The translations under genes were made by a program, and so were the position numbers. The notes beneath the pieces were generated by a model, which had not been told where the DNA came from, searched no databases, and saw only the letters and a program-made list of their open reading frames with translations. Below, one piece after another: positions 1 to 8,735 of a DNA stretch of 64,000 bases. This DNA is from Flectonema sp. DT1601. Taxonomy: Eukaryota > Euglenozoa > Diplonemea > Diplonemida > Diplonemidae. The stretch covers positions 62,001-126,000 of the forward strand of contig OZ025836.1 in NCBI GenBank assembly GCA_964019425.1. The letters are read 5' to 3'. Position 1 is the stretch's first letter, and every line of letters starts with the position of its first letter.

Positions 1-887
1 GAAGCCTAGGAATAGTATTTAGCTCAGGCCAAAAGAAAAAAAAAAAAGAAGCAGGCACAAAGCAAAATAAAATAAAATATTTTAGTGGACTATTTCTGCA
101 GAGGAAGTGAGTTTCTTATTTTTTTTATTTTTTTTCTGTTTCTTCCTCTCATTAAATGACGTCCGATGCATAGCAGCTCCCGGTTGTGGAAGAGTGGTGC
201 CGTTAACGAACGAGATCTCGACCCTTCAGTAGGGTCTTTGGCGTTTTACTACGTGTTTTTTTCCCCCCTTTCCTGTCTCCCTTTTTTTCTTCAATTGTAA
301 AAATAAATTTTTTTTTTTTTTAAAAACTGACATGATTCAAAGAAAAGTTAATTTCATACCTCCATTTACTTGCCTGCTTTCAATTTTCAGTTTCACTGAA
401 TGCAGTAGCAAGCTTATTAGATATTGGGAAGGGAAAATTTATAAAAAAAAAAAAAAAAAAAGGTTGCAGCAATTGGCTTCGTAATCAAAGTAATTAAAAT
501 AACGATAAATAGAGTAAGAATGAATAGACTGCAGCAGTAGTAGAACTGGACAGGAAATATAATTTATTGGTTTTGAAAAAAAATTATTTGAGTTTGTGAG
601 ATTTGGACAGTAGACGGACAAAATTATTGTTTTTTTTTTTTTTTTTTAAATTACACACAACACTTTACATATTAACTGACGAACGGAAATTGAAAAAAAA
701 AAAAATTTTTTTTTTTTAAGAAAATTAATAATAAAGTAGCTCAACGGAAAAGTCTGAAAAAAGAGTTTAAAAAAGTGTAATACATTTACGAACTTTAGGG
801 TGTGTGGCAACTGGCACACAGGATAAATACTTGTGTAAGCCCCCACACAAGATCATTTACAGAATCAGAGAGTTATTAGATATAATT
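1..887. other. Gene-free AT-rich stretch
   Basis: No supportable coding region is seen. The stretch is broken up by A and T runs of 10-20 nt. A more GC-balanced island at about 150-260 holds a 16-nt string identical to a conserved part of eukaryotic 18S rRNA, followed by a small GACCCT/AGGGTC hairpin at 219-235. This island is described as a finding. Short open frames here are homopolymer-driven. Confidence 0.6.
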
Positions 888-1400
888 CTATCCCTCTTCT
901 TTGAATTCATAACCGCGAAGCTCTTCAAAGGTTCCGGTTTCCTGTTTTTGATTTATTGATAAGAGAGTTGTAACTACTAATGCTGACCACATCAGGTAGC
1001 AGTAGTTATAAAAAAGACATACCAATCCATCATTATACTCTTGTTGACTTAGTGTGTGTCTCCGACTTAGTGTTACACCTGTCAGCGCATCGACGTCAAC
1101 TCGACAACCCGCATCTTCATTCAAATTTGCGATACTACGACGATGTTCATCAATTAATTTATTTGTGCTCATTCCTGAAACGATACTTGTCTTCCTTGTT
1201 TGGTATGATCCACTTGATTCCTCATAGAATTCATCCTGTTGGTGGTGTTGGTGTGTTGTTGGTGGTGTTTATTTGAAGATAGACTTAACAAAGTAAACAA
1301 ACAATGAATGATTATGTACCTGAAATTCACTGAAATCGAAAGGCTTATCGTCAGCCTTGCTGCCGTCTACCATAACAGAAACTTTCTTCTTTTCTTCCAT
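888..1400 (-). CDS. Small hypothetical protein, three exons
   Basis: I do not recognise the family. The gene reads as three exons on the minus strand: 1320-1400, 1023-1235 and 888-941. They join in phase 0 to give 115 residues. Intron 1 (1236-1319, 84 nt) starts GTACAT and ends CAACAG. Intron 2 (942-1022, 81 nt) starts GTATGT and ends AAACAG. The product starts MEEKKKVSVMVDG and ends GYEFKEEG. It is charged, with no membrane segment or recognisable motif. The start is supported by a splice-acceptor-like CAG two bases before the ATG. It is the last gene read in its block, downstream of KGD4. The exon joins are convincing because both introns carry the same borders as the other introns in the window. 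The function is unknown. Confidence 0.7.
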
Positions 1401-1402
1401 TG

Positions 1403-1418
1403 CTGAATATGTGTGTAG
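1403..1418 (-). promoter_or_regulatory. Putative trans-splice acceptor, small hypothetical gene
   Basis: The minus strand reads ACACACATATTCAG with the AG at 1403-1404, leaving only two bases before the ATG. Whether the splice is trans or from an unseen 5'UTR intron is inferred. Confidence 0.45.
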
Positions 1419-1978
1419 GATATCTGATTGTGGAATTAATTAGCTTAAGTTAGTTTGCTAATAATTGTTATAATGTTGAGGTGTTGTGTTGTATTTATTG
1501 TGTCTGATGAGAGTGAGTTATGTTTACAAAAAATATAAAAAAAGTAAAAATCAAAACAAAACTATTAAAGTGGCAGGACGCCTTCTGGCTGCAGTATCTC
1601 TTTGAAGAGCCTGCTTGTAACTGCTACTTTTATTTCCTTTCAAAAAGTTATATAGTGCACATGCTGGTTGTCACATGTTCGCATAAAGACACACGCTATT
1701 AAAAAAAAACAACAGCCATGGACAGCCGCCTGCTACCAATATTTCCGTCTTCAGGTGCTGCAACGTTTTTTTAAAAAAAATTATTTCTGTTCGATTCCCA
1801 CTTGTGAGATTTATAAAAGCAGTACTCCTCCTCATCTTCCTCGGAAGATGACATACTGCTGGTTGCGCAGTCGTTTTTCTTTCCGCTACGAAGTTAATTA
1901 TTATTTCGGAACGGCACACTCAGCACTGCGCTAGTCGGAAGGTTCTTCGGGTCAGCACTTCTGCCAAGACGCGAGATT
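1406..1978. other. Intergenic spacer with a strong stem-loop
   Basis: This spacer between the KGD4 gene and the small hypothetical gene shows no coding frame I would support. Its one clear structure is the hairpin at 1818-1860, listed separately. The rest is mixed sequence with short A and T runs. Confidence 0.6.
1818..1860. ncRNA. Two-part stem-loop, possible small RNA or 3' element
   Basis: An outer 7-bp stem pairs AGCAGTA (1818-1824) with TACTGCT (1854-1860). An inner 8-bp stem pairs TCATCTTC (1832-1839) with GAAGATGA (1844-1851) and is capped by a CTCG tetraloop. It begins about 118 nt downstream of the KGD4 stop codon. The pairing is directly visible. Whether it is transcribed, and on which strand, is unknown. 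Confidence 0.4.
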
Positions 1979-2264
1979 CTACCTCCGAACTTTCTTTTTA
2001 AGTTCGTAATCTTCTGCTCCTCCGAACTGTTTTTATTATTATTTTTTGTTTCTTAAAAATGAAATATCAGTCATCAACACAAGAGTAAACACAAACCTGA
2101 ATCCGCATTATGTCTACTTCACTCAACTGCTTCATTCTAAACCTTGATGGAAGTTCAGAAGCTTTCACATAAACAGGTCCGTCAGTCGCAGCAGCTTCTC
2201 CGGTAGCGGCAGCAATGGCATCTCTTATGCCATACCTGAATCGGATCATCGGTACTCTCACCAT
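1979..2264 (-). CDS. Alpha-ketoglutarate dehydrogenase adaptor, KGD4/MRPS36-like
   Basis: This is a 71-residue protein in two exons, 2097-2264 and 1979-2026. The 70-nt intron (2027-2096) starts GTTTGT and ends AACAG. The N-terminus VPMIRFRYG and the C-terminal pattern LPSRFRMKQLSEVDIMRIQ followed by FGGAED match the KGD4/MRPS36 family: a short IPxIKFR-like start and a conserved LPxRFRR...S.EEI..I..GG end. In yeast and animals this mitochondrial protein tethers the E3 subunit to the E1-E2 core of the alpha-ketoglutarate dehydrogenase complex. The GG motif is recovered only after splicing, which supports both the intron and the assignment. The length matches this very small family. The gene follows the PHD-GNAT gene by 95 nt. 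The assignment rests on motif memory, so moderate confidence. Confidence 0.65.
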
Positions 2265-2284
2265 TTTATTAATTTAAAAAGGTT

Positions 2285-2301
2285 CTAAAACAATAATAAG
2301 A
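2285..2301 (-). promoter_or_regulatory. Putative trans-splice acceptor, KGD4-like gene
   Basis: The minus strand reads TTATTATTGTTTTAG with the AG at 2285-2286, 20 nt before the ATG. It lies inside a spacer of only 95 nt after the upstream stop codon, which leaves little room for a promoter plus a 5'UTR intron. Confidence 0.55.
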
Positions 2302-2359
2302 TTTGTTAAGAATAATTACAACACAACACAACACATTATAATGAGAAGAATTACTTTTA

Positions 2360-3682
2360 TTATCCAGCTTTCCTTCTCTTAGACTCACTTGTTGTTGTTA
2401 CCTTGATAGTATTTTCAACGACAGCTGTTGGTATGTCGCTGTTGACCATTGTCACTCCTTTTGTGGTTTCATATTTTGTAAAGTCACATGTCAGTAATCC
2501 ATCTTCTCGTTGGAGACGACGTGGATGAGCTAATTTGAATCCAAAAGACTCGTACAGGGATTTTGATGCTTCAGAGAAATAGAATTTATCTGACTTACTA
2601 ACCTTAACAAGTGACATCGAGAGATGAGCTGATGTACGTCCTTCACAAGACCACGAAGCGAGCTCATGAAGAAGAAGTAAACGAGCTAATCGTTTTCCTC
2701 TGTGAGATGCATTAGTTGTAACAAGTGGAAGGTTTATTGATTGATGAGAAGTCTTTATGAGATCTTTAACATCATTTGGGACACAACTATTAGCAGCAGT
2801 CGCAATTACAGCAACTGGAGATTTACCATCTAAAAGTAAAACTACCCGACTAGCAGGATCAAGTCTCATTTCATTAATAACACTCGCTGGGTATTTCTTC
2901 TCAAAGTAACCCTCTGATATCGCTGAAGAGCAGGCTGAGATGCATAACTTCTGAACACTTTGTTGTTGTAATTCACCATCATATCCACCTGAGAGTATTC
3001 TAATAATGTATCCCATTGAAGTTATAATATCTCTCACTTCTTTCATAGTATTTCGATATTGATTTCCAACATCTCTTGTGATTGTTATCGAAGGAGAGTA
3101 AAATCTTTGTTTTAATAATTGATAAGGGATAGCACTGTTTTCATTGTAGTCAGTTGGGAGATTGTTATTACAGAAGTTACAACTGGTGATTATTGAGTTG
3201 ACTGTCCCGACACAGATTTGATGTAAATAAAATCGACACTTCTGACAACGAGTGACGAGAGGAGTTATTATTTTATTCCATCCACAACAACACCGCATTG
3301 GATGAGATGGTTGAGTTGGAGATCCTGAAGTCGATTTCTTTCTTCTCGATGAGTACCTCCGCTCTAGTGAAGTCGCACCGTCCACTCGAAGTCTCGCATT
3401 CTCATCAGCAATAATCACAGCAGTTGTTTTATGTGAATCTCTTCTTGGTAGTAAGTCGCTCAGTTCGTTAACTTCTGCAACACCACTTCCGTCTTTCCAA
3501 AGAACCGCTGCCTTCTGTTGATTCAAACAGACGGCAATAATAGTTCCAATTGATACTTCAGTTGAGTTACCTTGTTTGATTACTTCATTACCAACTTCCA
3601 TATTTCTAATTATTGATTGATAGATTTGATTACTATCCATCTGATCCAGAAAAGAGGAATTCAATTTAAAAACCATTTCCAT
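2360..3682 (-). CDS. PHD-finger and GNAT-type acetyltransferase
   Basis: This is a 440-residue intronless protein. Residues about 131-171 form a textbook C4HC3 PHD finger: C131/C133, C146-C149, H154-C157 and C168-C171, including the string LHQICVG. A basic RRKK stretch (113-116) precedes it. Residues about 205-410 look like a GNAT acetyltransferase, with the acetyl-CoA loop in NASHRGKRLARLLLLHE (324-340) and a C-terminal YESFGF motif. PHD-GNAT proteins in plants (IDM1 type) read histone tails and acetylate chromatin, so a nuclear histone acetyltransferase is the likely role. The residue types are seen; the substrate is inferred. The gene lies only 60 nt after the PLP-enzyme gene. A second in-frame ATG two codons in is possible as the start. 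Confidence 0.75.
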   Translation of the reverse strand: MEMVFKLNSSFLDQMDSNQIYQSIIRNMEVGNEVIKQGNSTEVSIGTIIAVCLNQQKAAVLWKDGSGVAEVNELSDLLPRRDSHKTTAVIIADENARLRVDGATSLERRYSSRRKKSTSGSPTQPSHPMRCCCGWNKIITPLVTRCQKCRFYLHQICVGTVNSIITSCNFCNNNLPTDYNENSAIPYQLLKQRFYSPSITITRDVGNQYRNTMKEVRDIITSMGYIIRILSGGYDGELQQQSVQKLCISACSSAISEGYFEKKYPASVINEMRLDPASRVVLLLDGKSPVAVIATAANSCVPNDVKDLIKTSHQSINLPLVTTNASHRGKRLARLLLLHELASWSCEGRTSAHLSMSLVKVSKSDKFYFSEASKSLYESFGFKLAHPRRLQREDGLLTCDFTKYETTKGVTMVNSDIPTAVVENTIKVTTTSESKRRKAG

Positions 3683-3683
3683 A

Positions 3684-3705
3684 CTTGAGTTACGTGAAGT
3701 AAGTA
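3684..3705 (-). promoter_or_regulatory. Putative trans-splice acceptor, PHD-GNAT gene
   Basis: The minus strand reads TACTTACTTCACGTAACTCAAG with the AG at 3684-3685, one base before the ATG. The whole spacer from the upstream stop codon is only 60 nt, the tightest in the window. Confidence 0.5.
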
Positions 3706-3742
3706 AAACATAACAAAAATCGAAATTGTTGGTTAGCTGTGG

Positions 3743-4414
3743 TCAGACCACCTCGACAGGAACTATTCCTCTAACTGAGTTAAAACATAACAATCTCATG
3801 CCTTTTGTTAAGCAATCAAGTGGGACATCACCTTCAATGACTTGATTGGTTTCAAGAAGGTATCTACGAAGTGTCCCTGGAAGACATCCCGTCTTTGAAT
3901 GAGGAGTTATCCATTTATCGAGTTGATTATTATAAATTGCAATATTAGTAATACAACCTTCGACTATGAGATTATTATTAAAAGCGATGGTGTCGAATAA
4001 CGTTGAGTCAGATGACTTTATATCGTCGTAGGCAGATCTTCGGGTCGTTTTATGAAATGAGAACGTCTGGTGGATTTCAATTGGTGATGATGCGAGTGAT
4101 ACTTTTTTTAACTTCTCAGACGACAGTGAATTTAACTGTTCTCGAGTAGGAATTTCCAACACAGGTTTGTGCCAACCAGACAGATCACGAGTATTAATTT
4201 CAATACTACCTGACCTACTAAGAAGAACTCTAAGCATTGTTAAGCTTTTCGTTGTTATTGCTTGTGATTGTTTTATTATTTCTTCTCTGCAATTTGATGG
4301 ATTGAATTCAAATTTCAATTCTCTCGCAGAACGTGTTATTCTATCGATGTGTTCATCCAGGAGGATAACTTCATCACACCAAACACCAATGGATTCCAGC
4401 AGTTGGTATTCCAT
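3743..4414 (-). CDS. Class IV PLP enzyme, aminodeoxychorismate-lyase-like
   Basis: This is a 223-residue fold-type IV PLP protein. The string starting LLES with LDEHIDRITRSA matches the start of this family. The Schiff-base lysine is K122 in FHKTTRR. E152 in LIVEGCITNIAIY and the TPHSKTGCLPGTLRR motif (170-184) bind the cofactor phosphate and ring. HKTTxR and GCLPG are typical of 4-amino-4-deoxychorismate lyase (PabC, yeast Abz2), which makes p-aminobenzoate for folate. A D-amino-acid or branched-chain aminotransferase is less likely. I chose the ATG at 4414 over the upstream one at 4459 because an acceptor-like AAAACAG lies 12 nt before it and the family homology begins there. The substrate is inferred from motifs. 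Confidence 0.75.
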   Translation of the reverse strand: MEYQLLESIGVWCDEVILLDEHIDRITRSARELKFEFNPSNCREEIIKQSQAITTKSLTMLRVLLSRSGSIEINTRDLSGWHKPVLEIPTREQLNSLSSEKLKKVSLASSPIEIHQTFSFHKTTRRSAYDDIKSSDSTLFDTIAFNNNLIVEGCITNIAIYNNQLDKWITPHSKTGCLPGTLRRYLLETNQVIEGDVPLDCLTKGMRLLCFNSVRGIVPVEVV

Positions 4415-4426
4415 CACTCTAGTTGG

Positions 4427-4444
4427 CTGTTTTAATAAAATATA
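4427..4444 (-). promoter_or_regulatory. Putative trans-splice acceptor deciding the start of the PLP-enzyme gene
   Basis: The minus strand reads TATTTTATTAAAACAG with the AG at 4427-4428. It separates the upstream in-frame ATG (4459) from the chosen ATG at 4414, leaving a 12-nt leader. Confidence 0.5.
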
Positions 4445-4749
4445 TTTTGTTTTTTTCAAATAAAATGTTCATGAAATCTAATTCTCTGTCTGTCTGAAGA
4501 ATATGTAAAAAAAAAAAAAAAAAAAAAAAAAAGAATTTAAAAAAAAAAAAACAAAGAGAATACGGCATTAAGAACTGTATTCTCAGGGACAGGTTTTATC
4601 TGTTTTAGAGTGGTAAGAATTTTTTTTTTTTTTTTTTTTTTTTTTGAAAAAAAAAAGTGTAATCATTTGAACTTCGCAAAGTTTTGTGAACGATACATAA
4701 ACGGCAAGCAAGGTAAGTTTGTTTATAAACAAAAAAAAAAAAAAAATAT
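4430..4749. other. Intergenic spacer with homopolymers and a hairpin
   Basis: This is a gene-free spacer between the ankyrin and PLP-enzyme genes. It holds an A run of about 25 (4508-4532), a T run of about 26 (4619-4645) and a further A run near 4730. A perfect 8-bp hairpin at 4556-4584 is listed separately. Confidence 0.6.
4556..4584. ncRNA. Perfect 8-bp stem-loop
   Basis: GAGAATAC (4556-4563) pairs with GTATTCTC (4577-4584) around a 13-nt loop. It begins about 165 nt downstream of the ankyrin-gene stop codon. The structure is seen directly. A role as a 3' element or small RNA is speculative. Confidence 0.3.
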
Positions 4750-6372
4750 TTAATAGTTTCGATAACAAAAACGAGTTCGATGAGGAACGCTATTAACTCC
4801 CAAATGAGATTTAATCATCACATAATGTAGAGGTGTGAAACCAAAACAATCTTGACAATCAACATCGATATCAGACCGCAATAACAACAATCTAATAATT
4901 TCAGGATGTCTCGCAATGTGAAGAGGAGAACGACCCAATCCAGATTTAATATTAATATCAGCACCAGACTTTATTAATGTTCGAGCAACTTCAAAACAAG
5001 AGTTCTGCAGCGAAGTATGAAGAGGTGTATCCCCATTACAGTCCTCGTTGTTTATATTAACATTACCTTCAACAAGTAATTGAGCAATATGATGATTAGT
5101 TGTGAGATGAAGAGCACTTTGACCAACTGAGTTACGAAGATCGATATCACAACCAGTTTCTACGAGTAGCTTACAAACCTCAAGGATGTTATTTAGTGAA
5201 GCCAAGTGAAGACAACTATTTCCTCCATTGTCTTGTAGATCAATATCAAGATGATGGGAATCGAGAAGTTCTTTTGCAAATTCTTCATCTTTGACGAGAT
5301 GAAGTGCAGTCCTTCCATAGTTACAGCGAACAGAAGGATCAACACCTCTCTTCAGTAGAAGTATCCCAACTTCAGGTCGGCTACCAATAGCAGCAGCGTG
5401 TAGTGGTGTGTAACCTTCCTTGTCACAAACACTTAAATCAATTTCCTTAACCGACAGTAGCATTTCAGCTATTTCAACATTCCTCACAAGGTGAAGAGCA
5501 GTACAGTCAAACCTATTTCGAATACTAACATCGAATGAGGTCGCTTCCTTTACAATTAATTCAACTATCTGATTATCATTCGACTTGACTGCGAGATGAA
5601 GAGGAGCCTGATGACTGTTGTTGAGAAGACAGACATCAGAATTTGCTTTTAAAAGTTGTGAAACAATACCAGAGCGAGTGATGCTGTTACCTGCTAATAA
5701 TATTTTAGAAAGTGAAGTATCACCCTGTCTGTCAACAGCATCTACATCAGCTCCAGATGCCAGTAAGAGTTGTACCATATCGTGGCGGAGATGACGACAT
5801 GCAACGTGAAGAGGAGTGTTTCCGCTGCAGTTATGCAGTCCTAGATCAGCACCATAAGCAATTAGTAGTTTTGATAAATCACAACTAAAATTAGATTTCA
5901 GAGACACATGTAATGGAGTATTCCCCTGGTGATCTTGAACATTCATATTCGCATTGTGATCGAGTAGTACTTTAGCCACATCAGTTGATGTTACTTTGTG
6001 AAGAGCGCACTCACTTCCTATTTTACAATCGACTGGTAGTCCAGCGTGGATAAAACTTTCAACGAGTTTACTTCCTCTTTGGACTTCTCTCATAAAGTTA
6101 GTGATGCTTACATCAATTCCCTCCAACAACTCCAAAGCGACGGCTTTCTTAGAACGAACGACCTCTATCTCAGATCCACTTGTTATCCCACAATTTATTA
6201 TTAGCTCCTCATTTATCATTTCGTCACCTTCAAATGTCAGATCAAACAAAGTCTCATCAATGTCAGCATCTCTAGCAAATATATTCTTAAGTTGTTTAGT
6301 CGTAATGTCTACATCAAGATCTATTATTGTACATGAGTCGTCAATATTTCTGATTAGAACATTGAAAGCCAT
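4750..6372 (-). CDS. Ubiquitin-like plus ankyrin-repeat protein
   Basis: This is a 540-residue protein with no introns seen. Residues about 3-75 read as a ubiquitin-like beta-grasp domain: an FNVLIRN start, a TTKQLKNIFA helix and a final SGSEIEVVR strand. It has no C-terminal GG, so it is not a processed modifier. Residues about 100-535 are a long series of roughly 12-13 ankyrin repeats, with recurrent GNTPLH, GYTPLHAAA and ALHLV motifs and LLL..GAD.. turns. Ankyrin arrays are protein-binding scaffolds, and the Ubl suggests contact with the proteasome or a ubiquitin ligase. The partner cannot be told from sequence. The last repeat is followed by a short non-repeat tail. The start is supported by a clear acceptor-like TTTTTCCCATCATCAG 14 nt upstream. 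Confidence 0.8.
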   Translation of the reverse strand: MAFNVLIRNIDDSCTIIDLDVDITTKQLKNIFARDADIDETLFDLTFEGDEMINEELIINCGITSGSEIEVVRSKKAVALELLEGIDVSITNFMREVQRGSKLVESFIHAGLPVDCKIGSECALHKVTSTDVAKVLLDHNANMNVQDHQGNTPLHVSLKSNFSCDLSKLLIAYGADLGLHNCSGNTPLHVACRHLRHDMVQLLLASGADVDAVDRQGDTSLSKILLAGNSITRSGIVSQLLKANSDVCLLNNSHQAPLHLAVKSNDNQIVELIVKEATSFDVSIRNRFDCTALHLVRNVEIAEMLLSVKEIDLSVCDKEGYTPLHAAAIGSRPEVGILLLKRGVDPSVRCNYGRTALHLVKDEEFAKELLDSHHLDIDLQDNGGNSCLHLASLNNILEVCKLLVETGCDIDLRNSVGQSALHLTTNHHIAQLLVEGNVNINNEDCNGDTPLHTSLQNSCFEVARTLIKSGADINIKSGLGRSPLHIARHPEIIRLLLLRSDIDVDCQDCFGFTPLHYVMIKSHLGVNSVPHRTRFCYRNY

Positions 6373-6386
6373 TAATTAGATGTTTT

Positions 6387-6406
6387 CTGATGATGGGAAA
6401 AATAAG
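6387..6406 (-). promoter_or_regulatory. Putative trans-splice acceptor, Ubl-ankyrin gene
   Basis: The minus strand reads TTATTTTTCCCATCATCAG with the AG at 6387-6388, 14 nt before the ATG. It is one of the strongest pyrimidine tracts in the set. Confidence 0.55.
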
Positions 6407-6613
6407 ATTTCCGCAGACCTAACAACAAAACGGCTAACAGTAATTGTATACCTCTGAGACTGCTATCACCTGAGGGTAGGGAAATGAGTGATTAAATAAT
6501 AAAAACCCAATTTTGAGTGTCCATTTAAATAATTAAAATTCTAAAATAAATCTAACGGAGAGGTGAAGGCTGACCATAACATAAACTGCCACAGCTGATA
6601 TGCTTAAACAGAT

Positions 6614-8212
6614 TTAAAAGGCAATAAGACGCTGCTTTTCAGAGACGAAGACGAATGCAGGTACGACCGGAGGAGATATTTTTGTTCCGATAACACCTTT
6701 TGAGATACCATTTAATGAAACAGAGAGGGTTTCAGCGTCTGGATCATAAGTAAAGACAACTGTAACACCTGAAGTTTGAGCATTTGGGAGTGTTTCTAAA
6801 GGAGGAATATCATCAATGCCTTCCGTAGCTGATCCCATTGTTCCGTATGAAGCTCCCTGGACATCAGCGTACCAAAAGAATCCACATCCTCGATGTAAGT
6901 CAGGTCGGGTTTCTGATTCTGAAACAACTCCCAACATCATACCAAAAGTAGAGAGATGAACCTTCCAGCTATGAACTCCAATAAGTTTACTAATTATGCA
7001 ATTTGATTTTAGAGAAATACAAGAATTCGATCCCAAGCTGCTGACATCAATACTCCCACTTGATGTGATTGCTACTCCGTTGGGTTTGTTAGAGAATGAT
7101 AAAGAAAGAGTCTTTGAGAATGATTTATTATCTTTTGATAGCCCAAGTTTTATATCAAACAAAGACCTAAGAACAGGAAGTTGCATAGCAGGTACTTGAT
7201 ACTGTAGACCATCACCTCTTGGGATTGCGATATCTCCTTTTGGTAAATCTTCAGATAAGAGTTTCAAAGCATGAACTCTTCTGTGATCTAAATCTCTTGT
7301 AACAGCATTAACCTCTGCCTCATGTCTATTTACTTTATCGAGCTGCATCATTACATCTGAACTGCATGTGTCGAGGAGTTCTTTTCCTTCCGATTTCAGT
7401 TCTCTTATTTGTTGTCTTATATCTGACTCTTCTGCATCAACTTGTTTTCGTAAAGCTATAAAGAAATGTCCAGTTACTTTCTCCAAACTCTCAGCCGATC
7501 CATCGAACTTTAAAGTTGTTTGGTGAAGTTCACTGAGTAGCTCTTTAAGTCTGGTTTTAGTAGAAGCCATCAGTTCTTTTGATTGAGAAAGTGATTGTGT
7601 TATAAAAGGATCGAGTGAATTGATTGGAACAACTCCAGCATGTCCAGAGTGTAGATCAGCTATGCAGACTGAGCAACCAGATGTATGACAAGTCCCGCAA
7701 TGGTATTTTATTATATTACGATCGTGATTAGGAAGTTCACATCGTTCTGATTGAGCCATCGATGTGATTGGTGACATTATTGAATCAGACTCTGGTAATG
7801 AACTTAAGGTTGTTATTCGATGAGTTGCCATTATTCTTCTACTGTGAACAGCTGTAACACAACCAGAACAAAGACTTGTCTTACAATCGAGACAGTCAGC
7901 ATCAGCAGGAAACTTTTCACACCAATCGCAGAGTTTCTTTATTCGAGTCTTTTCCTTCAGTCTTGTTAAGGCTGAAAAAGCATTTTGATCGATACTCGAA
8001 GGAAGAATACCTCCTTTATCACATAATGGACACATACCAGTGACTGCTCCTGATCCCATTCTTATGTTTAGACACCCAACACAGAATAAGTGTCCGCATA
8101 TTAATTTCAATGGACTTTTTACAATCTCACAGCAAACTCCACAGGTCAGGATCGTACTCTCAGATCTGCTTTGTTTGAGTTCCCATTGTAGACTCGGAGG
8201 TAGTGTTGACAT
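6614..8212 (-). CDS. TRIM-like E3 ligase, RING, B-boxes and SPRY
   Basis: This is a 532-residue intronless protein with full TRIM order. A C3HC4 RING lies at 24-64 (C24, C27, C39, H41, C44, C47, C61, C64). Two B-box-like zinc modules follow, about 93-135 (LCDWC...CLDC...LCSGC...H) and 155-200 (CELPNHD...YHCGTC...CSVCIADLHSGH). A long helical, probably coiled-coil segment spans about 205-320. The C-terminal 170 residues resemble a SPRY/B30.2 domain (GCGFFWYADVQGASYG, then TVVFTYDPDAETLSVSLNG). TRIM proteins are RING E3 ubiquitin ligases that dimerise through the coiled coil and bind targets through SPRY. All the zinc ligands needed for RING activity are present. The substrate is unknown. The gene stands 920 bp from its upstream neighbour, the saccharopine dehydrogenase gene. 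Confidence 0.88.
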   Translation of the reverse strand: MSTLPPSLQWELKQSRSESTILTCGVCCEIVKSPLKLICGHLFCVGCLNIRMGSGAVTGMCPLCDKGGILPSSIDQNAFSALTRLKEKTRIKKLCDWCEKFPADADCLDCKTSLCSGCVTAVHSRRIMATHRITTLSSLPESDSIMSPITSMAQSERCELPNHDRNIIKYHCGTCHTSGCSVCIADLHSGHAGVVPINSLDPFITQSLSQSKELMASTKTRLKELLSELHQTTLKFDGSAESLEKVTGHFFIALRKQVDAEESDIRQQIRELKSEGKELLDTCSSDVMMQLDKVNRHEAEVNAVTRDLDHRRVHALKLLSEDLPKGDIAIPRGDGLQYQVPAMQLPVLRSLFDIKLGLSKDNKSFSKTLSLSFSNKPNGVAITSSGSIDVSSLGSNSCISLKSNCIISKLIGVHSWKVHLSTFGMMLGVVSESETRPDLHRGCGFFWYADVQGASYGTMGSATEGIDDIPPLETLPNAQTSGVTVVFTYDPDAETLSVSLNGISKGVIGTKISPPVVPAFVFVSEKQRLIAF

Positions 8213-8224
8213 GTATGTCTGTTT

Positions 8225-8240
8225 CTAAAAGTAACACAGT
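8225..8240 (-). promoter_or_regulatory. Putative trans-splice acceptor, TRIM-like gene
   Basis: The minus strand reads CTGTGTTACTTTTAG with the AG at 8225-8226, 12 nt before the ATG. Confidence 0.5.
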
Positions 8241-8699
8241 AATGGTATAGAGCAAGAAGTCCCTTTTTAGCTAATATGAAAAAAACAAAACCAACTTCGA
8301 TCGTGTTGTGGTGTTACCCTTTTTATCAAAATGAAAAAAAAAAAAAAATATTAATTTTAATTCAAATAAAAAGACAGAACGCTCGACAATGAAGAGCAAA
8401 AACACGACGCGAGAAAATATTTTGATGACTCTTTTTTTTTTTTTTTCTTCTTTTTTTTTTCTGTTTGTTTCACAACAATCACCTCCAAGGAAATCAGATA
8501 ATGTGAATGGGGGAAAATATAAAAAATAACTAAAAGCGGTCCAAGAGTGTAGAGTCGACGGGTATTTATATTTCGCGATTAAAGATCCGTCATTCATGAC
8601 CGCGCGATGCACACGAGTCAACAACCTCCGCAGGTCCACTAATTTACTTCATTTTGTAGCTTGTTACTGTATCCGGTTTTCTTCTGTTTTCGTCTGTTT

Positions 8700-8735
<36 letters not shown>

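Noticed and set aside
150-260. C/D-box snoRNA guiding 18S
   Set aside because: The antisense 16-mer is present, but there is no C box and the only CTGA is on the wrong side of it.
8271-8639. 122-residue minus-strand frame
   Set aside because: The first 36 codons look ordinary, but the rest is Lys/Phe homopolymer, with no family signature and no convincing exon partner.
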